A stretch of 35,961 nucleotides of DNA from Acephala macrosclerotiorum (GCA_014904845.1 MU119633.1:1-35961), one strand, 5' to 3'. Positions 1 to 15,180 are shown, counted from the first letter of the stretch. The notes: generated by a model from the sequence alone, not told the origin. Numbers and translations are program-made.

Positions 1-1201
1 TTAAAACGTTAAATTTTAAAATATTATTAATATTAATATTTTATTTTTTTAATCGATTTTATTAATTAATAATAATAATAATAATAATAATAACAATAAT
101 AATAATATTATTATTATTAGTTTTTTCGTATAAAAATTTTTATTTTTTTAAATTTTTTAAATTTTTTGAATTTTTTAATTCGTTTTTTTTTTTATTTCGA
201 TTTTTATATTAATTAAATTTAAAAAATTTATTATCGATAATAAAAAATATTATAATATATTTATATTTATATTAAAAAAATATAAAATTATTATTATTTT
301 ATTATAATTTAATATTATTTTATTTCGTTTAATTTATTAATTTTAATTAAATAATATATATTTAATAATTAATTATATGTATAATATAAATAATATTTAG
401 AAATTGAACGTTATTTTTTTTAATATTTTAAATTTTATTAATTATATTAAAATTTTAAATATTATTTAAAATATTTATAAATATTTGTTTATTAAATAAT
501 TTTATTAAATTTATTATATAATATTTTATAAAAATTTTAATTTATATTTTAAAAATAACGAAAAATAAATTAAAATTATAAAAATACAATTATTTAAAAT
601 TTATAAATTATATATTAAAAAAAAAATTTTGATTTATTTAAATTTATTTTAATATTCGTTTTAAATTTATAAATATTTTTATTATTTTTTATTATAAATA
701 AAAAATATTAACGAAAAATCGATTTTAATTTTTACGAATTTTTATCGTTTTTATTTTTATTTTTTCGATTAAATTATAATAATTTTTATTTTATAAAAAA
801 TTTTTAAATAAATAAAAAAAAAAAAAATTTTATTATTTTTTTTTTAAAAAAATTTCAAATTATAATTATTATTTTATTAATTTTTTAAAAACTATTTTCT
901 TTATTTCGTTATTTTTTTTTAATTTATTAAATTTTATTAAAATAATAAAATTAATTAATTTTTTTACGAAAAAAAAAATATATATTTTAAAATTTAAATT
1001 TATTATATATTAAATTTTTTTTTTAAATAAATTTTAAATGATTTAATCGTAATTTAACGATTATAAAAAAACGATAAATTAATTATTTCGATTTTTTAAA
1101 AAAATTATTTAAATAATTTTTTTTTTAATATTAAAAATCGAATATTAATTAAAAAAATTTTAAAGTAAATTTAATTAAATATTATAAAAAGAAAATTTTA
1201 A

Positions 1202-1360
1202 AAATTAAAATTATATATTTATAAAACGAGAATTTTTATCGATCGAATTTACATTAATAATTTTATTTTATTTTTCGCGAGTTTAATACTTATTAATATT
1301 AATAAAAAAATTATCGACGATATCATTTACGAGAAATTTAAAAAAGTTTATAATAAACTT
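1202..1360 (+). pseudogene. Relic of a Ty1/copia-type reverse transcriptase
   Basis: One frame stays open for 53 codons and then breaks into stops. Near 1247-1285 it reads IYINNFILFFASL. Reversing the G-to-A changes typical of RIP (Asp codons become Asn) makes this the YVDD-type catalytic box of a copia reverse transcriptase, followed by a hydrophobic strand and a Ser-Leu pair as is usual there. Further on it reads EKFKKVYNKL, then after a stop IFFENRF, which resembles the conserved (R/K)FK...(D/N)...L..FLG segment that follows the catalytic box in this family. No complete domain remains. The match rests on short motifs read by eye in AT-rich DNA, so chance is a real alternative. Confidence 0.38.
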
Positions 1361-1904
1361 TAAATTTTTTTTGAAAATCGATTTTAAAAACTTTTTAACG
1401 ACGAATTTTTTTTTAATAATATTTAATTTAAAAAAATTAATATAATTTTTAATATAATTTATTACGCGAAATTTTTAAATTATTTTATTATTCGATATAA
1501 AATTCTTTAATAATTAAATTATTAAAACTCGTTTAATAATAAATATTTATATATTTATTAATAAAAATAAATTATAATTTAAATTCAATTAATTTTTTTT
1601 AAATATAAAATTAAAAAATTAATAACGTTTATAAAAAATAATTAAAAAAATTTAATTATTTTTAATAATAAATTTAAATTTAAAATTGATTTATTTTTTT
1701 TCTTTTTTTTAAACTTTAAAAAAAAAAAAACAAATTATAAAAAAATTTAATACTAATAAAAATATTGAGAAAATTATTAGATTTTTAAAAAAAAATAATA
1801 ATAATTTAAAAAATTTCGAGTTTTAAATTTTTTGTTTAAAATAAATTTTTTTTTTTTTTTATTTTTTTTTTCGAAATTCGAAACGAATTCGTTATATAAA
1901 AAAC

Positions 1905-2171
1905 GATTATAATAAAATTATTATTTTCTTTTTAAAAACTTTTATAAATAATTAATTTCGAAAGCGATATTAATTACGTATTTTTTAATATATAAAAAGT
2001 TTTTATTTATTATAAACTAATTAATAATTTTTTTTATTTTTATTTTAATTAATTAATTAATTAATTAATTTACAAATTACAAATTATTTCGAATAAATTT
2101 AATTTATTAATTAAAACGAATTAATTTACGATTAAATTTTTTTATTTTATATTTTATTATTTTTTTATATT
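1905..2171 (+). repeat. Dispersed repeat B, left copy (heavily mutated)
   Basis: Aligns almost without gaps, in the same orientation, to 34163-34424 on the other side of the gene island. Almost all differences are transitions in which this copy has T or A and the right copy has C or G. Two or three go the other way, around 1958-1967. The similarity fades beyond about 2171. This is a fragment of a transposon family whose identity I cannot name. Confidence 0.75.
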
Positions 2172-3160
2172 ATATATTTAAATTTTAATATTTAATAATA
2201 ATCGATTAATAAATAAATTCAAATTAATAAAAATATTAAAATTTTCAATTTTCGAGCGATTATAAATAACTACGAATAATATTTATATAATTATATTTAA
2301 TTAATTAAATTGTTTAATTTTTAAATATTTAAATTTAAATTTTTAATATTGAATAATATAATACAATTACTCGCATATTAAATCGACGTTTTTACGCGTA
2401 TAAATTTTATTTAAATCGATCGATTTTACGATTAAATTTTAAATAAAATTAATATTTTTAATTTTTAATTTTATTTATTTATATAATTTATAAAACAATT
2501 AAAATTTATTAATCGAATAAAATGCGATTATTAATTTACATTTAAATTTTAATAGAAAATATTAAAATTTTTATAATTTTCAATTTTATAATTTAATATT
2601 TTAATATATATTTAATAAATTTATTTGAAATTTCAAATATTTAAATATTTAATTTTAAATTAATATTATTATTAATATTAAATTAAAATAATTAATAATA
2701 TTATTAATATATATATTTTTTAATAAAAAAATTAATAAATATATTTAATAAAATCGTATTAAACGAAATTAAAAAATTTTTATAATTAAATTATTAATTT
2801 TTTTAAATTTCGTATAATTTACGTAATACGAATTATTTCAATTATAAACGAAAAATACTAAATTTAATTAAAGTATTTAAATATAATAATTTGATTAATT
2901 TATTAAAAAATTTTATAATTTTGTAATTTCGAATTAATATATAATTAATTTAATAAAAAATATTAAAATTTCAATTTACGTTACGATTATAATTAAAAGT
3001 TATTTATTAATATAAATTATATAAAACTTATAAATAAATTAAAATTTAATTAAATATTATTAAATTTTAAATTTTAAACGATTTTATTAATTTGTTATTA
3101 TATAAATTAATAAAATATAATTATATTTAATAAAAATAATAATCGTAAAATTGTTTAAAT

Positions 3161-3560
3161 ATATTTTTATTTTAAATATTAATGTATTTATTTATTTAAG
3201 TACTAAATATTTTTATAATTATATAATTTTTAAAAAAAGTTTGAAAAAGTTTTTTTTTAAAATTATATATTAAAAAAAATAATTTAAATTAATTAAATTA
3301 ATTATAATAATTTAATATAAAAAACGAAAATTTTAAAAAATATTTTTTAATATAAAATTTTATAATAAATACGTTTTTATTTAAAGTATTAAAGTATTTA
3401 AATATTAAAATAATTATATAATTTTCGAAAAAAATTTTAAATTTTTTTTTTTAAAATTATATATTAAATAAAATAATTTAATATAAAAAACGAAAATTTT
3501 AAAAAATATTTTTTTAATAATATAAAGTTTTATAAAAAGTACGTTTTTATTTTAAATATT
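3161..3560. repeat. Tandem repeat, two units of about 210 and 170 bp
   Basis: The phrase TTTTTAT followed by TTTAAATATT or a close variant recurs at 3161, 3371 and 3541. The sequence between the occurrences also repeats: both units contain AAAATTATATATTAAA, then AATATAAAAAACGAAAATTT, then a run ending in ACGTTTTTAT. Unit one is longer by an A/T-rich insertion. It could be a minisatellite or two nested copies of a short element. Confidence 0.65.
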
Positions 3561-3929
3561 AAAAAGTTTATTAATTTATTAATTTTATTATTTAATAAAA
3601 TTTAAATTATTATTAATATTTTATTTAAATAATTATATTAATTTTAAATATTTATAAAACGTTTAAATTAAAAAATTTTAATTTAAAATTTAAAATAAAA
3701 ATAAATTAAATTAATTACTAAAATTAAAAACTTTAAAACTTTTTATAAAAACGTTTTTACAAAATTTGTAAAATAAAATATACATCGAATAAAAAAAAAA
3801 AATTCGTTTATTAATTAATTCGTTTATAAATCGACGAACGAATTTTTTTTTTTAAAACGAAAAAAATATTTTAAAATTATAATATTTATTTTATTTAAAT
3901 TTTTTATTATATACGTTTTTATTTTATAA

Positions 3930-5765
3930 TTTTTTTATTAATTATTAATAATTTATATAATTTTTTTTATTTGCTTTTTTTATATTAAATGCGTACTTTA
4001 AATAAAACTAATAAATTTAATATAAATTTTATATTTAAATTGTTTTTTATTATAAATATATTATTAATTTAATATTAAATATATAAACGATATATTTTTT
4101 TAATAATTAATAATAATAACGTATTATTATTAATTATTTTAAAATAAATTTTAAAAATTAATAATATAAATATAATATTATTCAATTTTATTAAAATATT
4201 AATAATTTTATAAATTCAATATAATAAAATATTTATATAATTATTATAATTTTAAATTAATAAAATAATTTTAAATTAAAAAATTTATATAATTAATATA
4301 ATTTTATATTAATAAAATAATTAAAAATTAAATTTTTTTTAATTAATATAATAATATTTAATAAAATATTATTATTAAATTTTTATAATTAATTAATAAT
4401 TAATATTTTAATAATTTTATTATTAAATATAATTTTTTAAAAAGTTTTTAAAAAATATTAATTTAATTTAAATAATTTAAATTATAATAATAAAATATTA
4501 AATATTTTTTAATAAATTTTTTATTTTTTCGATTTTAATAAAAAATTTTTAATAATAAATTATTATAATATTTTAATTTATTATATATTAAATTTATTAT
4601 CGAAATTTCATATATATTTATTATTATTTTTTTATTATATATTTTATAAATTAATATTTCAATTTATTATAAAAATAATATTTTTTTATATAATTTTTAT
4701 AATGTTTATTTTAAAAGTTTTTTCGATTTTAATATTTTTAATTTTAAAAAATAAAATTTAAATTATATTATTATATTTTACGTAATTGTATTATAATATT
4801 TATTATTAATTATAATTTAATATAAATATTTTTAAAAATATTAATAAATTTATAAAAAATAAAAATATATTTTATTTAATATTTTAATAATAAATTTAAT
4901 TAAATTTTTTAAATTTGATTAAAAATATTTATAAATTTTTTAATTTAATTTTATTATATTTTTTATTATTAATAAATAAAATAAATATTTTATATTATAT
5001 TAAATAAATTCGTATTTATAAAATTTTATTTTTAAATTATTAATAATAAATTTTTTATTTTTTAATATTTAAATTTTATAAATATATAAAAATTTTTATA
5101 AATATTAAATAAAAACTTTTTATATATATTTTTTAAAAAAATTTTTAAAATTATTTTTATAAATTATAATTTAATTATTTTTTTTATATATTTAAAAATA
5201 ATTAAAAATATATTTATTTAATATTATTTTATTAAAATTTAATTTTAAATAAATTTATTATTTTAAAAATTAATTATATAATAAATAAAAATATAAAACT
5301 TTTTTTTAAAAATTCGTTTTTAATATAAATTCGAATAAATTAATATAAATTTAAAAAATAAATATAAATTTAAAATCGTTTTTATATTATTTTTTTTTAA
5401 ATTTTTAATAATTTTAATATTTTTAACGTATTTTTATAAAAAGATTTTTATAAATTTTTATTTTTTTAAAAATATATTAATTATTTTAAATATTTTTTTA
5501 ATAAAAAATAAATTAATATTTTTTAAATAAAAATTTAATTATTTTATAATTAATTAATTAAATAATTATTAATTAATATTAATATTATTAAAAATATTTA
5601 TTATTAATAATAAATTAAAAATGCAATTAATAAATAAATTAAATAATTTATTAATTAATTATAAATTATAAATTTAATAAATATATAAAAATTAAAAAAT
5701 ATAATTTTAATTCTAATATAAAATTTTAATACAAGTGGCGCTAGTCCCGATCTGGTCTAGTATCG
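3930..5765 (-). repeat. Repeat family A, copy 1 (inverted)
   Basis: Reading leftward on the minus strand from the GC-rich island at 5731-5765, this stretch matches the plus-strand sequence running right from 10.5 kb. Good anchors are around 4748 (pairs with about 11885), 4440 (about 12350) and 3960-4130 (about 13130-13300). Copy 1 is roughly 1 kb shorter than copy 2 over the matched span, so one has deletions or the other insertions. The match is lost left of about 3930. No coding domain can be named. It could be one arm of a terminally inverted element or simply a second insertion. Confidence 0.65.
5731..5765 (-). repeat. GC-rich island of repeat A, copy 1
   Basis: A short stretch with ordinary base composition in otherwise AT-only DNA. 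Its 19 bp core (minus strand, CCAGATCGGGACTAGCGCC) lies at 5737-5755 and recurs in the other two copies of repeat A. It keeps CpA and CpC cytosines that are missing from the surrounding kilobases. Confidence 0.85.
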
Positions 5766-6440
5766 TTTATAATTATTAATTTAATATTATATATTTTTAA
5801 ATTAAATTAAATAAATTATTTTTTAAAAATATATATTTAAAATATTATATAATATATTTATTTATTTATTTTTATATAAAAATTAAAAAATAATAAAATA
5901 ATAAAATAAAAAATATATAATTTATAAATTAATTTATTAATTAATAAAATAAAAATAAAAATTTTAAAATTTAAGATTTTTAAAATTATTTTTTTTTTTA
6001 TTTATTTTAAAATATTAAAAAATTAATTTAATTTAAATTATTATTTATTTTTAAATTAATTTTAATAATTTAATTATTAAAAATTTTTATATTAAATAAT
6101 AAAATAATTTAAAAAATTTATATAATAAATTATATTAAAAATTATTTAATAAAAATCTTTATTTATAAAAATTAAATAATAAAAAAATTTATAAAAATAA
6201 AAAATAAAATATAATTCAAAAATTAAAAAAAAAAGTTTTTATAAATTATAATTAATATTATATTAATAAATATTTATATATTTTAATATATAAAAAAATT
6301 TATTAATATAATTAAAAATTAATAAAAATATAAAAAATTTTTAATTAAAAAATTAATATTATTTTAAAATTTAATTAAAGATTTTTATTTATTTAATTAT
6401 TAAAAATTATATATATATATTTTTTTAAATTAATTTTTAT

Positions 6441-6499
6441 TAATAATATTAAAACATTTAAATATATTAATATATTATATTTAATTATTATAATTTTTA
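6441..6499 (+). repeat. 59 bp dispersed repeat C, copy 1
   Basis: Matches 15745-15803 in the same orientation over 59 bp, with three differences, all C/T or G/A transitions. It marks a further shared repeat within the left AT-rich block. Confidence 0.6.
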
Positions 6500-9400
6500 T
6501 TTTTTAATTTAATTTTTATAAAACGATTATAAAAAATTACTCGTTTAAAAAAAAACAAATAAAAAAATCTCGTAATTATATTAATTATATTATAAATTTT
6601 TTATAAAATTATAATTTTTTTATATAAGGTTAATTAAATAATTTTTTTTAAAAAAAAATTCATTTTAAAATAAAAAATATTTTTTAATTTTAATATTTTA
6701 TATTATATTTATTTATTTATATATATATATATATATTTTAATTTCTATTTTAATTAATTTTTTTTTTATAAAATTAATATATAAATTAATAAATTTTTAT
6801 TTATAATATTAATAATTTAATACGTTTTAAACGCGATTAAATTTTTATAATATAATAAATTATATTTTTTTATTTTAATTATAAAATTATTTATATTAAT
6901 AAACGTTTATAAAATTTTATTATAATATTTATTAAATTATTATTTTTATATATTTATTATATTTTTTATAATTTTTTACGTTTATACGATTATTTTAAAA
7001 TTATAATATCGATTTTAAAATGTTTTTTATTTATTATTTTTAATTTTATTAAATAATTATATAAAAAATATTAAATAAATTAAATTATTTTTTATTTTAA
7101 AATTGTTTTTTATTCGAATTTTATTAATAATTATAATTATATATTTAATTTACGAATTTAAATTAATATTATTAATATATAAATCGTTTATAAATACGAA
7201 TATTTTAATTATTTTTAAATTAATTAAAATATAATAAATATTATATAATAAATTATTTTATTATTATTTTAATTTTTTATTTAAAAAAAAAATTTTTTAT
7301 TTAAAAAATTTTTTTTTATTAAAATTTAATATTATATAATAATAAATAAATAAATATAATATACGTTTTATTAATTTAATATTTTTAATATTAATTAAAA
7401 TAATTTTTAATTTTTAAATTAATAAATTCAATTTTATTATTTTAATTTTTTTATTTAAATTATATAATTTCGTCGTTAAATATTAATTAATTTATAAATA
7501 TTAAATATTAAATATTTTCTATTTATAAATTAATTTTTTTAATTTTTTTTGTTAAATTTATAAATTATAATTTTAATAATTTTAAATATTTATAATATAT
7601 AATAAATTAATAAATATTTATTTTTATAAATTTATATAAAAATTAATTATTAAATTAAATTTTATAATTACGTATATATTTATATAATATTTTATAATTC
7701 TATTATAAAATTATAATTTTAAATTAAAATTAAAATTATTTTTTAATTAATTTATTAAATAATAAAAAATTTTATAAAAATAAATTTTTGTTTTTTCGTA
7801 TAATTTATTTATTATTTTATTTTTAATTTTATATATTAATTTAAATTTAAAAATTGAAATATTTTTATATATAATTAAATCGTATTATATAAATTTAAAA
7901 ACGTTTTTTATAAATATTTTATTTTATTTTTTTTATTATAAAATTTAAAAAAAAACTTTAAATATAATAATAATTTTTTTTTATAATTTAATTACGAGTT
8001 TTATATTCGTTTTTTTTTTATTATATAAATTATATTAATTATAATTTTTTTTTATATAATATTAATTAAAGTTTTTATTATTATTAATATTTTTATTTAA
8101 AATAAATTATAAATTTAAATTTATTTTTCATTTTTTGTAATTATTTATAATATTTAAATTAATTTTTATTTTTTTATATTATATTTATTATTTTTAATTT
8201 TTCGTTTTTTTATGTAATTTTTATAAATTATTTTTTTATCGATTTTTTAATTTACAATTTTTAAAAATAAAATTTAAAATTTATTAATTCGTAAAATAAT
8301 TATATAATATTTTTTATTTATAATTATTAACAATTTATATAATTTATTTTATTTTTTATATTTTTTAAAAATTTAAATTATTAAAATATTATTAATTTAT
8401 CGTTTAATTTATATATAATAAAATTTATTTATTATTTTATAAATAATATTTTTTTTTATTTTTAATATAAAAATATTTATATTAAAATTTTTAAAATATA
8501 TTTTAAATATTAATAAAATTAATATAAATTCGTTTAATTTTATTAATTTATTATAAATTTTTATTAATATTTATAATATTTCTTTGTTTATAATATTTTT
8601 TTTTATTTTTTTTAATATATTTTTTTATTTTTTTAATTAAAACTTTTTTTAATTTTATTATTATTATTTTAATTTATTATTTAAATTTTATAAACGTAAA
8701 TTTTTTTTAATATTATAAATCAAAATTTTAAACGATTTTAAATACGTATTAATTTAATATTTTTTAATTACGTTTTATATGAATCGCGTAAATTTTTTTA
8801 TAATAAATTATACGTTTTAAAATTTTATAATAAAATTTATAAATTATAAAATCGTATTATTATTTAAATATATAATATTAATAATTATTAATTAATTAAA
8901 CTCGTAATCGTTTATTAAAAAAAATTTAAATCGTTTTAATAATTTCACGTTTATTTAATAATAATAATAAAATTTATTAATTCGTTTTAATTATTAAAAT
9001 ATAAAATTAATATAATTATATTATTATTATATTTTTTTATAGAATTTTTTATATTATTAAATTAAATTTTAAATTTATTTATATTTTTTAAAAATAATAA
9101 AAATAATATATTATAAAATATAATATAAAAAATAATATTTTTAATAAAAATATAAATTTTAATTATATTTTTAATTTTTATATTATTTATTTTAAATTAA
9201 ATTTTTTTTTTCGCGATTTAAAATATTAAATTTAATTCGTAAATCGATTTTTTATAAAATTATAAATTAATTATATTTTATAATTAATATAATAATTACG
9301 TTTATATTTATTAATATATTTATTTATAAATTAAAAAAAAATTTAATTTAAATTCTTTTAATTAAATAAAATACGTCGTTTTTAATTAATAAATATTATA

Positions 9401-10494
9401 TTTTTTAATTATTTAATTATACGATTAATTTTTTAATATTAATATATTTTATAATAAAAAAATTAATTTTTATGAATTTTTTATTATTTTTTTATAAATA
9501 TAATTTTTTTTAATATATTTTTAAAATTTATAAAATATATATAATATTTTTTAATATTATTATAAATTTGTAAAATATAATTATTTTTTAATTATTTTTT
9601 TCGAATTTATTATAATTTATTAAATAATAATTTGAAATTTTTAATTAATTTTTTAATAATATTTTTTTTAATAATATTTTTTAATATATTATTAAAATAT
9701 ATAAAATTTTAAATTTAATTTTTATATATTTAATAATTTTTTTAAATAAATAATTATAATTAAAAATTTTATATTTATTTTTTTATATATATTTAATATA
9801 ATATTTATATTATTATAATAATTTTAAAATAATTTTAATTTTTTATTATATAATTAATATTCGTTATATATTTTTTATTATAAATAATTAATTTTTTAAA
9901 ATTTATAATCGTTTTATTATATATTAAAAAATTAAAAAATATATTATTATAATAAATTTAATTTTAATAAAAATTTTTATTTTTATTATAAATAATATTA
10001 TATTTATTTAAAAAAATATATATATTATTTTTATTTTAAAATATTTTTTATTATAATTTTTAATTTGTATTTAAAATTTTAAAAATTATTTTTTTATTTT
10101 TTTAAATTAATATTTTTTAAACTTTTTATAAATTTAATTATTAAATAACAAATTTTTTTTTATTATAATTTTTATAATTTATTTAAAATAATTAAATTAA
10201 ATTAAAAATAAATTTTTTTTTTATTTATTATTATATTTTCGTATTTAATTAAATTATATATTATTATCGTTTTTAAATAAAAAATTTAATTTATTCGTTT
10301 AATCGTTTATATAATATATAAATATTATTTTTTAATTTTTAAAATTATTTATATAAGAATTTTATAAAATAATATTTTTATATTTAAATTTTTTAAATAT
10401 TTTAAATTTATATAAAATAAATTCGTTTATAATAAATTTATTTAAATTTAATTTTTAAAATCGATTTATTTTTTATATTTGTTTTTATTATTAT

Positions 10495-13320
10495 AAGTAT
10501 AATATTAGTTTAGTAATCACGTGCCGCACTAGACCAGATCGGGACTAGCGCCGTTTGCGCTAAAATTGAAATTATATTTTTTTAATTTTTACGCGTTTAT
10601 TAAATTTACAATTTATAATCAATTAATAAATTATTTAATTTATTATTAATAATAAATATTTTTAATTATATTAATATTAATTAATAATTGTTTAATTAAT
10701 TACAAAATAATTAAATTTTTATTTAAAAGAAATTAATTTATAAAAAAAAAAATTTTTAAATAATTTGTTTTTTATAAAAAAATATTTAAAATAATTAATA
10801 TATTTTTAAAAAAATAAAAATTTATAAAAAACTTTTTATAAAAATACGTTAAAAATATTAAAATTATTAAAAACTTAAAAAAAATAATACGAAAATAATT
10901 TTAAATTTACGTTTATTATACAAAATAATAACGTTTATAAAAAACGAATAAAAAAACGTAAAAACGATTTCAAGTTTATATTAATTTATTCGAATTTATA
11001 TTAAAAACGAATTTTTAAAATTTTTTTAATATTTTTATTTATTATTTAATTAAAAATATATAAATATTAATAATAATATTTATTTAAATTTCGAATTAAA
11101 TTTTTTAATCTTTTTATTATTTATTATATAATTATTTTTTAAAATAATAAATTTATTTAAAATTAAATTCGTTTATAATAAAAATAAATAAAAAAAATTT
11201 CGATTTTATAAATAATAAAAATTTTAATAAAAAAATATTAAATAAATATATTTTTTACCAATTTAAAATATATAAAAAAAAATATATTTAAATTATAATT
11301 TATAAAAATATTTTTAAAAAACTTTTAAAAAATATATATAATAAATTTTACGTTTAATATATAAAAATTTTATATATCGTTTTTAAAAAATTTTACGTAT
11401 TTACGAAATTTAAATATTAAAAAATAAATTTTTTTTTTTAATAAAATCGATTAATTAAATTAATAAATTAAAATATTTTAATATTAATAATTAACGTTTG
11501 AAATATAATTATTTTTTCGATTTTAATTATTAATACGAATTTTTTTTTTATAATAATAATTATTTTTACGATTATTTTTTATATTTTTTATATTATAATT
11601 TTTTTTATATATATAAATTTGTTTAATATAATATAAAATATTTAATTTATTTATTAATAATTTTTTAATAATAATTAAATATATATAATAATTTATAAAA
11701 TATTAAATAAAATATAATTTATAAAATTAAATTATTAACGTTTATTAAAATATTAAAAAATATAATTTTACTTTTTATAAATTTATTAATATTTTTAAAA
11801 ATATTTATATTAAATTACGATTAATAATAAATATTATAACGCGATTACGTAAAATATAATAATATAATTTAAATTTTATTTTTTTAAATAAAAAAAAAAA
11901 AAATTTAATTAAAATTAAATTAATTATATTTATAAAAAACGAGAAAAAAAACGCGATCAAAAATAAAATTAAAAATATTAAAATCGAAAAAACTTTTAAA
12001 ATAAATATTATAAAAATTATAATTTTTAAAAAAAAATATATAAAAAAAAATATTATATTTATAATAAATCGAAATATTAATTTATAAAATATATAATAAA
12101 AAAATAATAATAAATTTAATATATAATAAATTAAAATATTATAATAATTTATTATTAAAAATTTTTTATTAAAATTAAAAAAATAAAAAATTTATGAAAA
12201 AATATTCAAATAATAAAAATTAATTAATTATTAATAAATAATAATTAATTTAAATAATTAATTTACTTATTATATTATTACGAAAAAAAAATATTTAATA
12301 TTTTATTATTATAATTCGAATTATTTAAATTAAATTAATATTTTTTAAAAGTTTTTTAAAAAATTATATCGCATAATAAAATAATTAAAATATTAATTAT
12401 TAATTAATTACAATTTATAATATTATAAAAATTTAATATTAATATTTAATTAAATATATTTACGATTAAAATTTATAAAATTCATTTTAATAAAAAAATT
12501 ATATAAATCGATATTTTATTAAATATTATTATTTTTTATATTATTTTTATAAATATATTTTCTTTATTTTATATTTAAAATATAAATATTACAAATATAA
12601 AATTCGATAATATAAAAAATATTTTAATTTAAAAAAATAAAATTGTTTTTATTATAAAAAAATAAAACTATTTATAAATATGATTATATTAATTATAATA
12701 TAAATATTAAATATATTTAATATTTTATATTTAAATAAAAAATCAATTTTATAAATAATAAATTCGTTTATAATATTTTAAATTATTAAATTTATAAAAA
12801 ATATATTTACGAAAATAATATAAAATTTATTACGTATATATTAAATTAATATATATTAAAAACTATTAAATTATATTATTTATAACGTTAAAAAAAACTT
12901 TTTATTTATAAAATTTTAATAAAATATTAAAATAATAATAATTAAAATTAAAAAAATTAAAAAATATTATATTTTATTATATTAAATTTATAAAATTATT
13001 TACGACGAATTAATCGAAAAATAAATTAATAAAAATATAATTTTATAATTAATAATTTGATAAAATTAAATAATATTATATTTATATTATTAATTTTTAA
13101 AATATATTTTAAAATAATTAATAACGACGTATTATTATTATTAATTATTAAAAAAATATATTATTTATACGTTTAATATTAAATTAATAACGCGCTTATA
13201 ATAAAAAACGATTTAAATATAAAACTTATATTAAACTTATTAATTTTATTTAAAATACGCGTTTAATATAAAAAAAACAAATAAAAAAAATATATAAACT
13301 ATTAATAATTAATAAAAAAA
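10495..13320 (+). repeat. Repeat family A, copy 2
   Basis: Plus-strand partner of the inverted copy at 3930-5765, beginning at an AATATTAGTTTAGTA motif and a GC-rich island. The same opening motif and island recur at 15181, 4.68 kb away in the same orientation. Copies 2 and 3 could therefore be the two long terminal repeats of one element of about 5 kb, but I could only follow the copy 2/3 similarity for some 150 bp past the island. No protein motif is convincing in any frame. An LTR element, a DNA transposon or independent insertions all remain possible. Confidence 0.65.
10517..10561 (+). repeat. GC-rich island of repeat A, copy 2
   Basis: Contains the 19 bp core at 10534-10552, a CACGTG palindrome at 10518-10523 and a trailing GCGCT. 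It retains CpA and CpC dinucleotides, whereas hundreds of bases on both sides have almost none. Confidence 0.85.
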
Positions 13321-15180
13321 TATATACGATTAATTTTTATTTAATGATTATTAAAGTTTATTATATAAAAAAAAAAATATTAAAAATTTATAATCAAATT
13401 AACGATTAAAAAAAAATTATTATTTTTTAATTAAAAAAAAATTTTTATTTTTTTAATTAAATAAAATAAACGAAAAATTAATTAAAAAATATAATCGAAA
13501 ATATTTAAAAAAAAATTATAAAAGTTTTAACGATTAATTTATTATTATTATTATTAAAAATACGAAAAAAAAATATAATTATAATTTTTAAATAATTATT
13601 TAAAACGTTTTAAAAAAAAATTTAATTTAATTATAAATTTTTTTTTAATTTTATTTAATACGATTTTATTAAATATATTAAAATTCAAATTTTTAATTCG
13701 AAATTAATTAATAAAATCAAAAATAAAATTATTAATATTTTTTACGAAAAATCGAAATTAATAATTTAAAAATATAATAATAATAAAAAAAATTTTTTAT
13801 ATAATTTTTAATAATTTGAAAAGTTAATTAATAATTAATTATTGTTTTAATATTTTTTTTAATTTAATTTTTAAATAAAAAAATAAAAATATAATTTTAT
13901 AATATTATTTAAATTTATATTTAATTTATAATAAATTTTTAATAATTTATATTAATACGTTTATTAAAAAAAAATTCTATTTATATTTATTAAATATAAT
14001 TATAATTATTTTAAAGTTTTTATATAAAATTATAAAAATAAAAATATATTAATAAATTACATATTATAAATATTATAAAAAAAAATTGTTTATAATTATA
14101 TCAATATATAATTTTTGTTTTTTAATTACGATTATTAAAAAAAAAATTAACGTTATTAAAATACAAATTAATAATACGTTTATATTAATAAAAATAAATT
14201 ATTTTTAAAAAAATAAATTTAATAAAAATAAATTTTTAATTAAATTTAAAAAAGTTTTAATATTAAAAATATTATTAATTTTTAATAAATATATTTTAAT
14301 TTAATATAAAAATACAATTTAATTATAATAAAAAAATTTATATTATTATAATTTATTAATTTAAAACAATTTTCGATTTATTTATTATTATTTAATATTA
14401 AAATTTAATGAAAAAAAAAATTAAAAATTTAAATATATTATTTTTAATTTATTTATAATAAAATTTTTCGTTTTTATTAATAATTTATTTGTAAATAATA
14501 AAAATATTAATTTTTAAATTAAATATAAAATTATTTTAATAAATAAATATTAATTAAATAATAAAAAGTTTTAATTTTTAAAATATATAATATAATAAAA
14601 AAAATTAATATAATAATTATAATCGAATTTATTATTAATATAATAATTTAATAATTTAATTTTTTTAAAATTTTAATAATCGTTTATATAAATTTATATT
14701 TATTATACAAATATTTAATTAAATTAAAAACAATTAAAAAAAGCGTTTTATAATTAATATTATAAATTTAATAAATATAATAATAAAATTAATATTTAAT
14801 AAAATTTTAAAAAAATTTTTAAATACGAATTATTTTAAAATTCGAATAAAAATATAAATTAAAAAAAACCCGATAAAAATAATATAAAAAATTAAAAAAA
14901 AATATATATATATTTTATATTATATTTCGAATTTTATAATTGTTTAATTTATAAAATTAAAAAAAAAAAAAAATTTAATTTTAACGTTTATAACTTTTAA
15001 CGTACTTCGAAAATAATATTAATTTATTAATATTATTTTCAAAGTTTAATTATATAATTTTTATATTAAAATATTAATAAGTTTTATATATTAACGAATT
15101 ATAATAAAAAAAAAAAAATACTTTTTTAAATAATTAAATTAAATTAATTTTTATTACAAAAAAAAATTTATTAATATAAA

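Noticed and set aside
1..120. Possible telomere or subtelomeric repeat at the window start
   Set aside because: There is no TTAGGG or CCCTAA array. The repeats are simple TAA runs in AT-rich DNA.
3161..3560. CRISPR-like array
   Set aside because: The units are long, diverged and few, with no short identical repeats or spacers, and the DNA is fungal.
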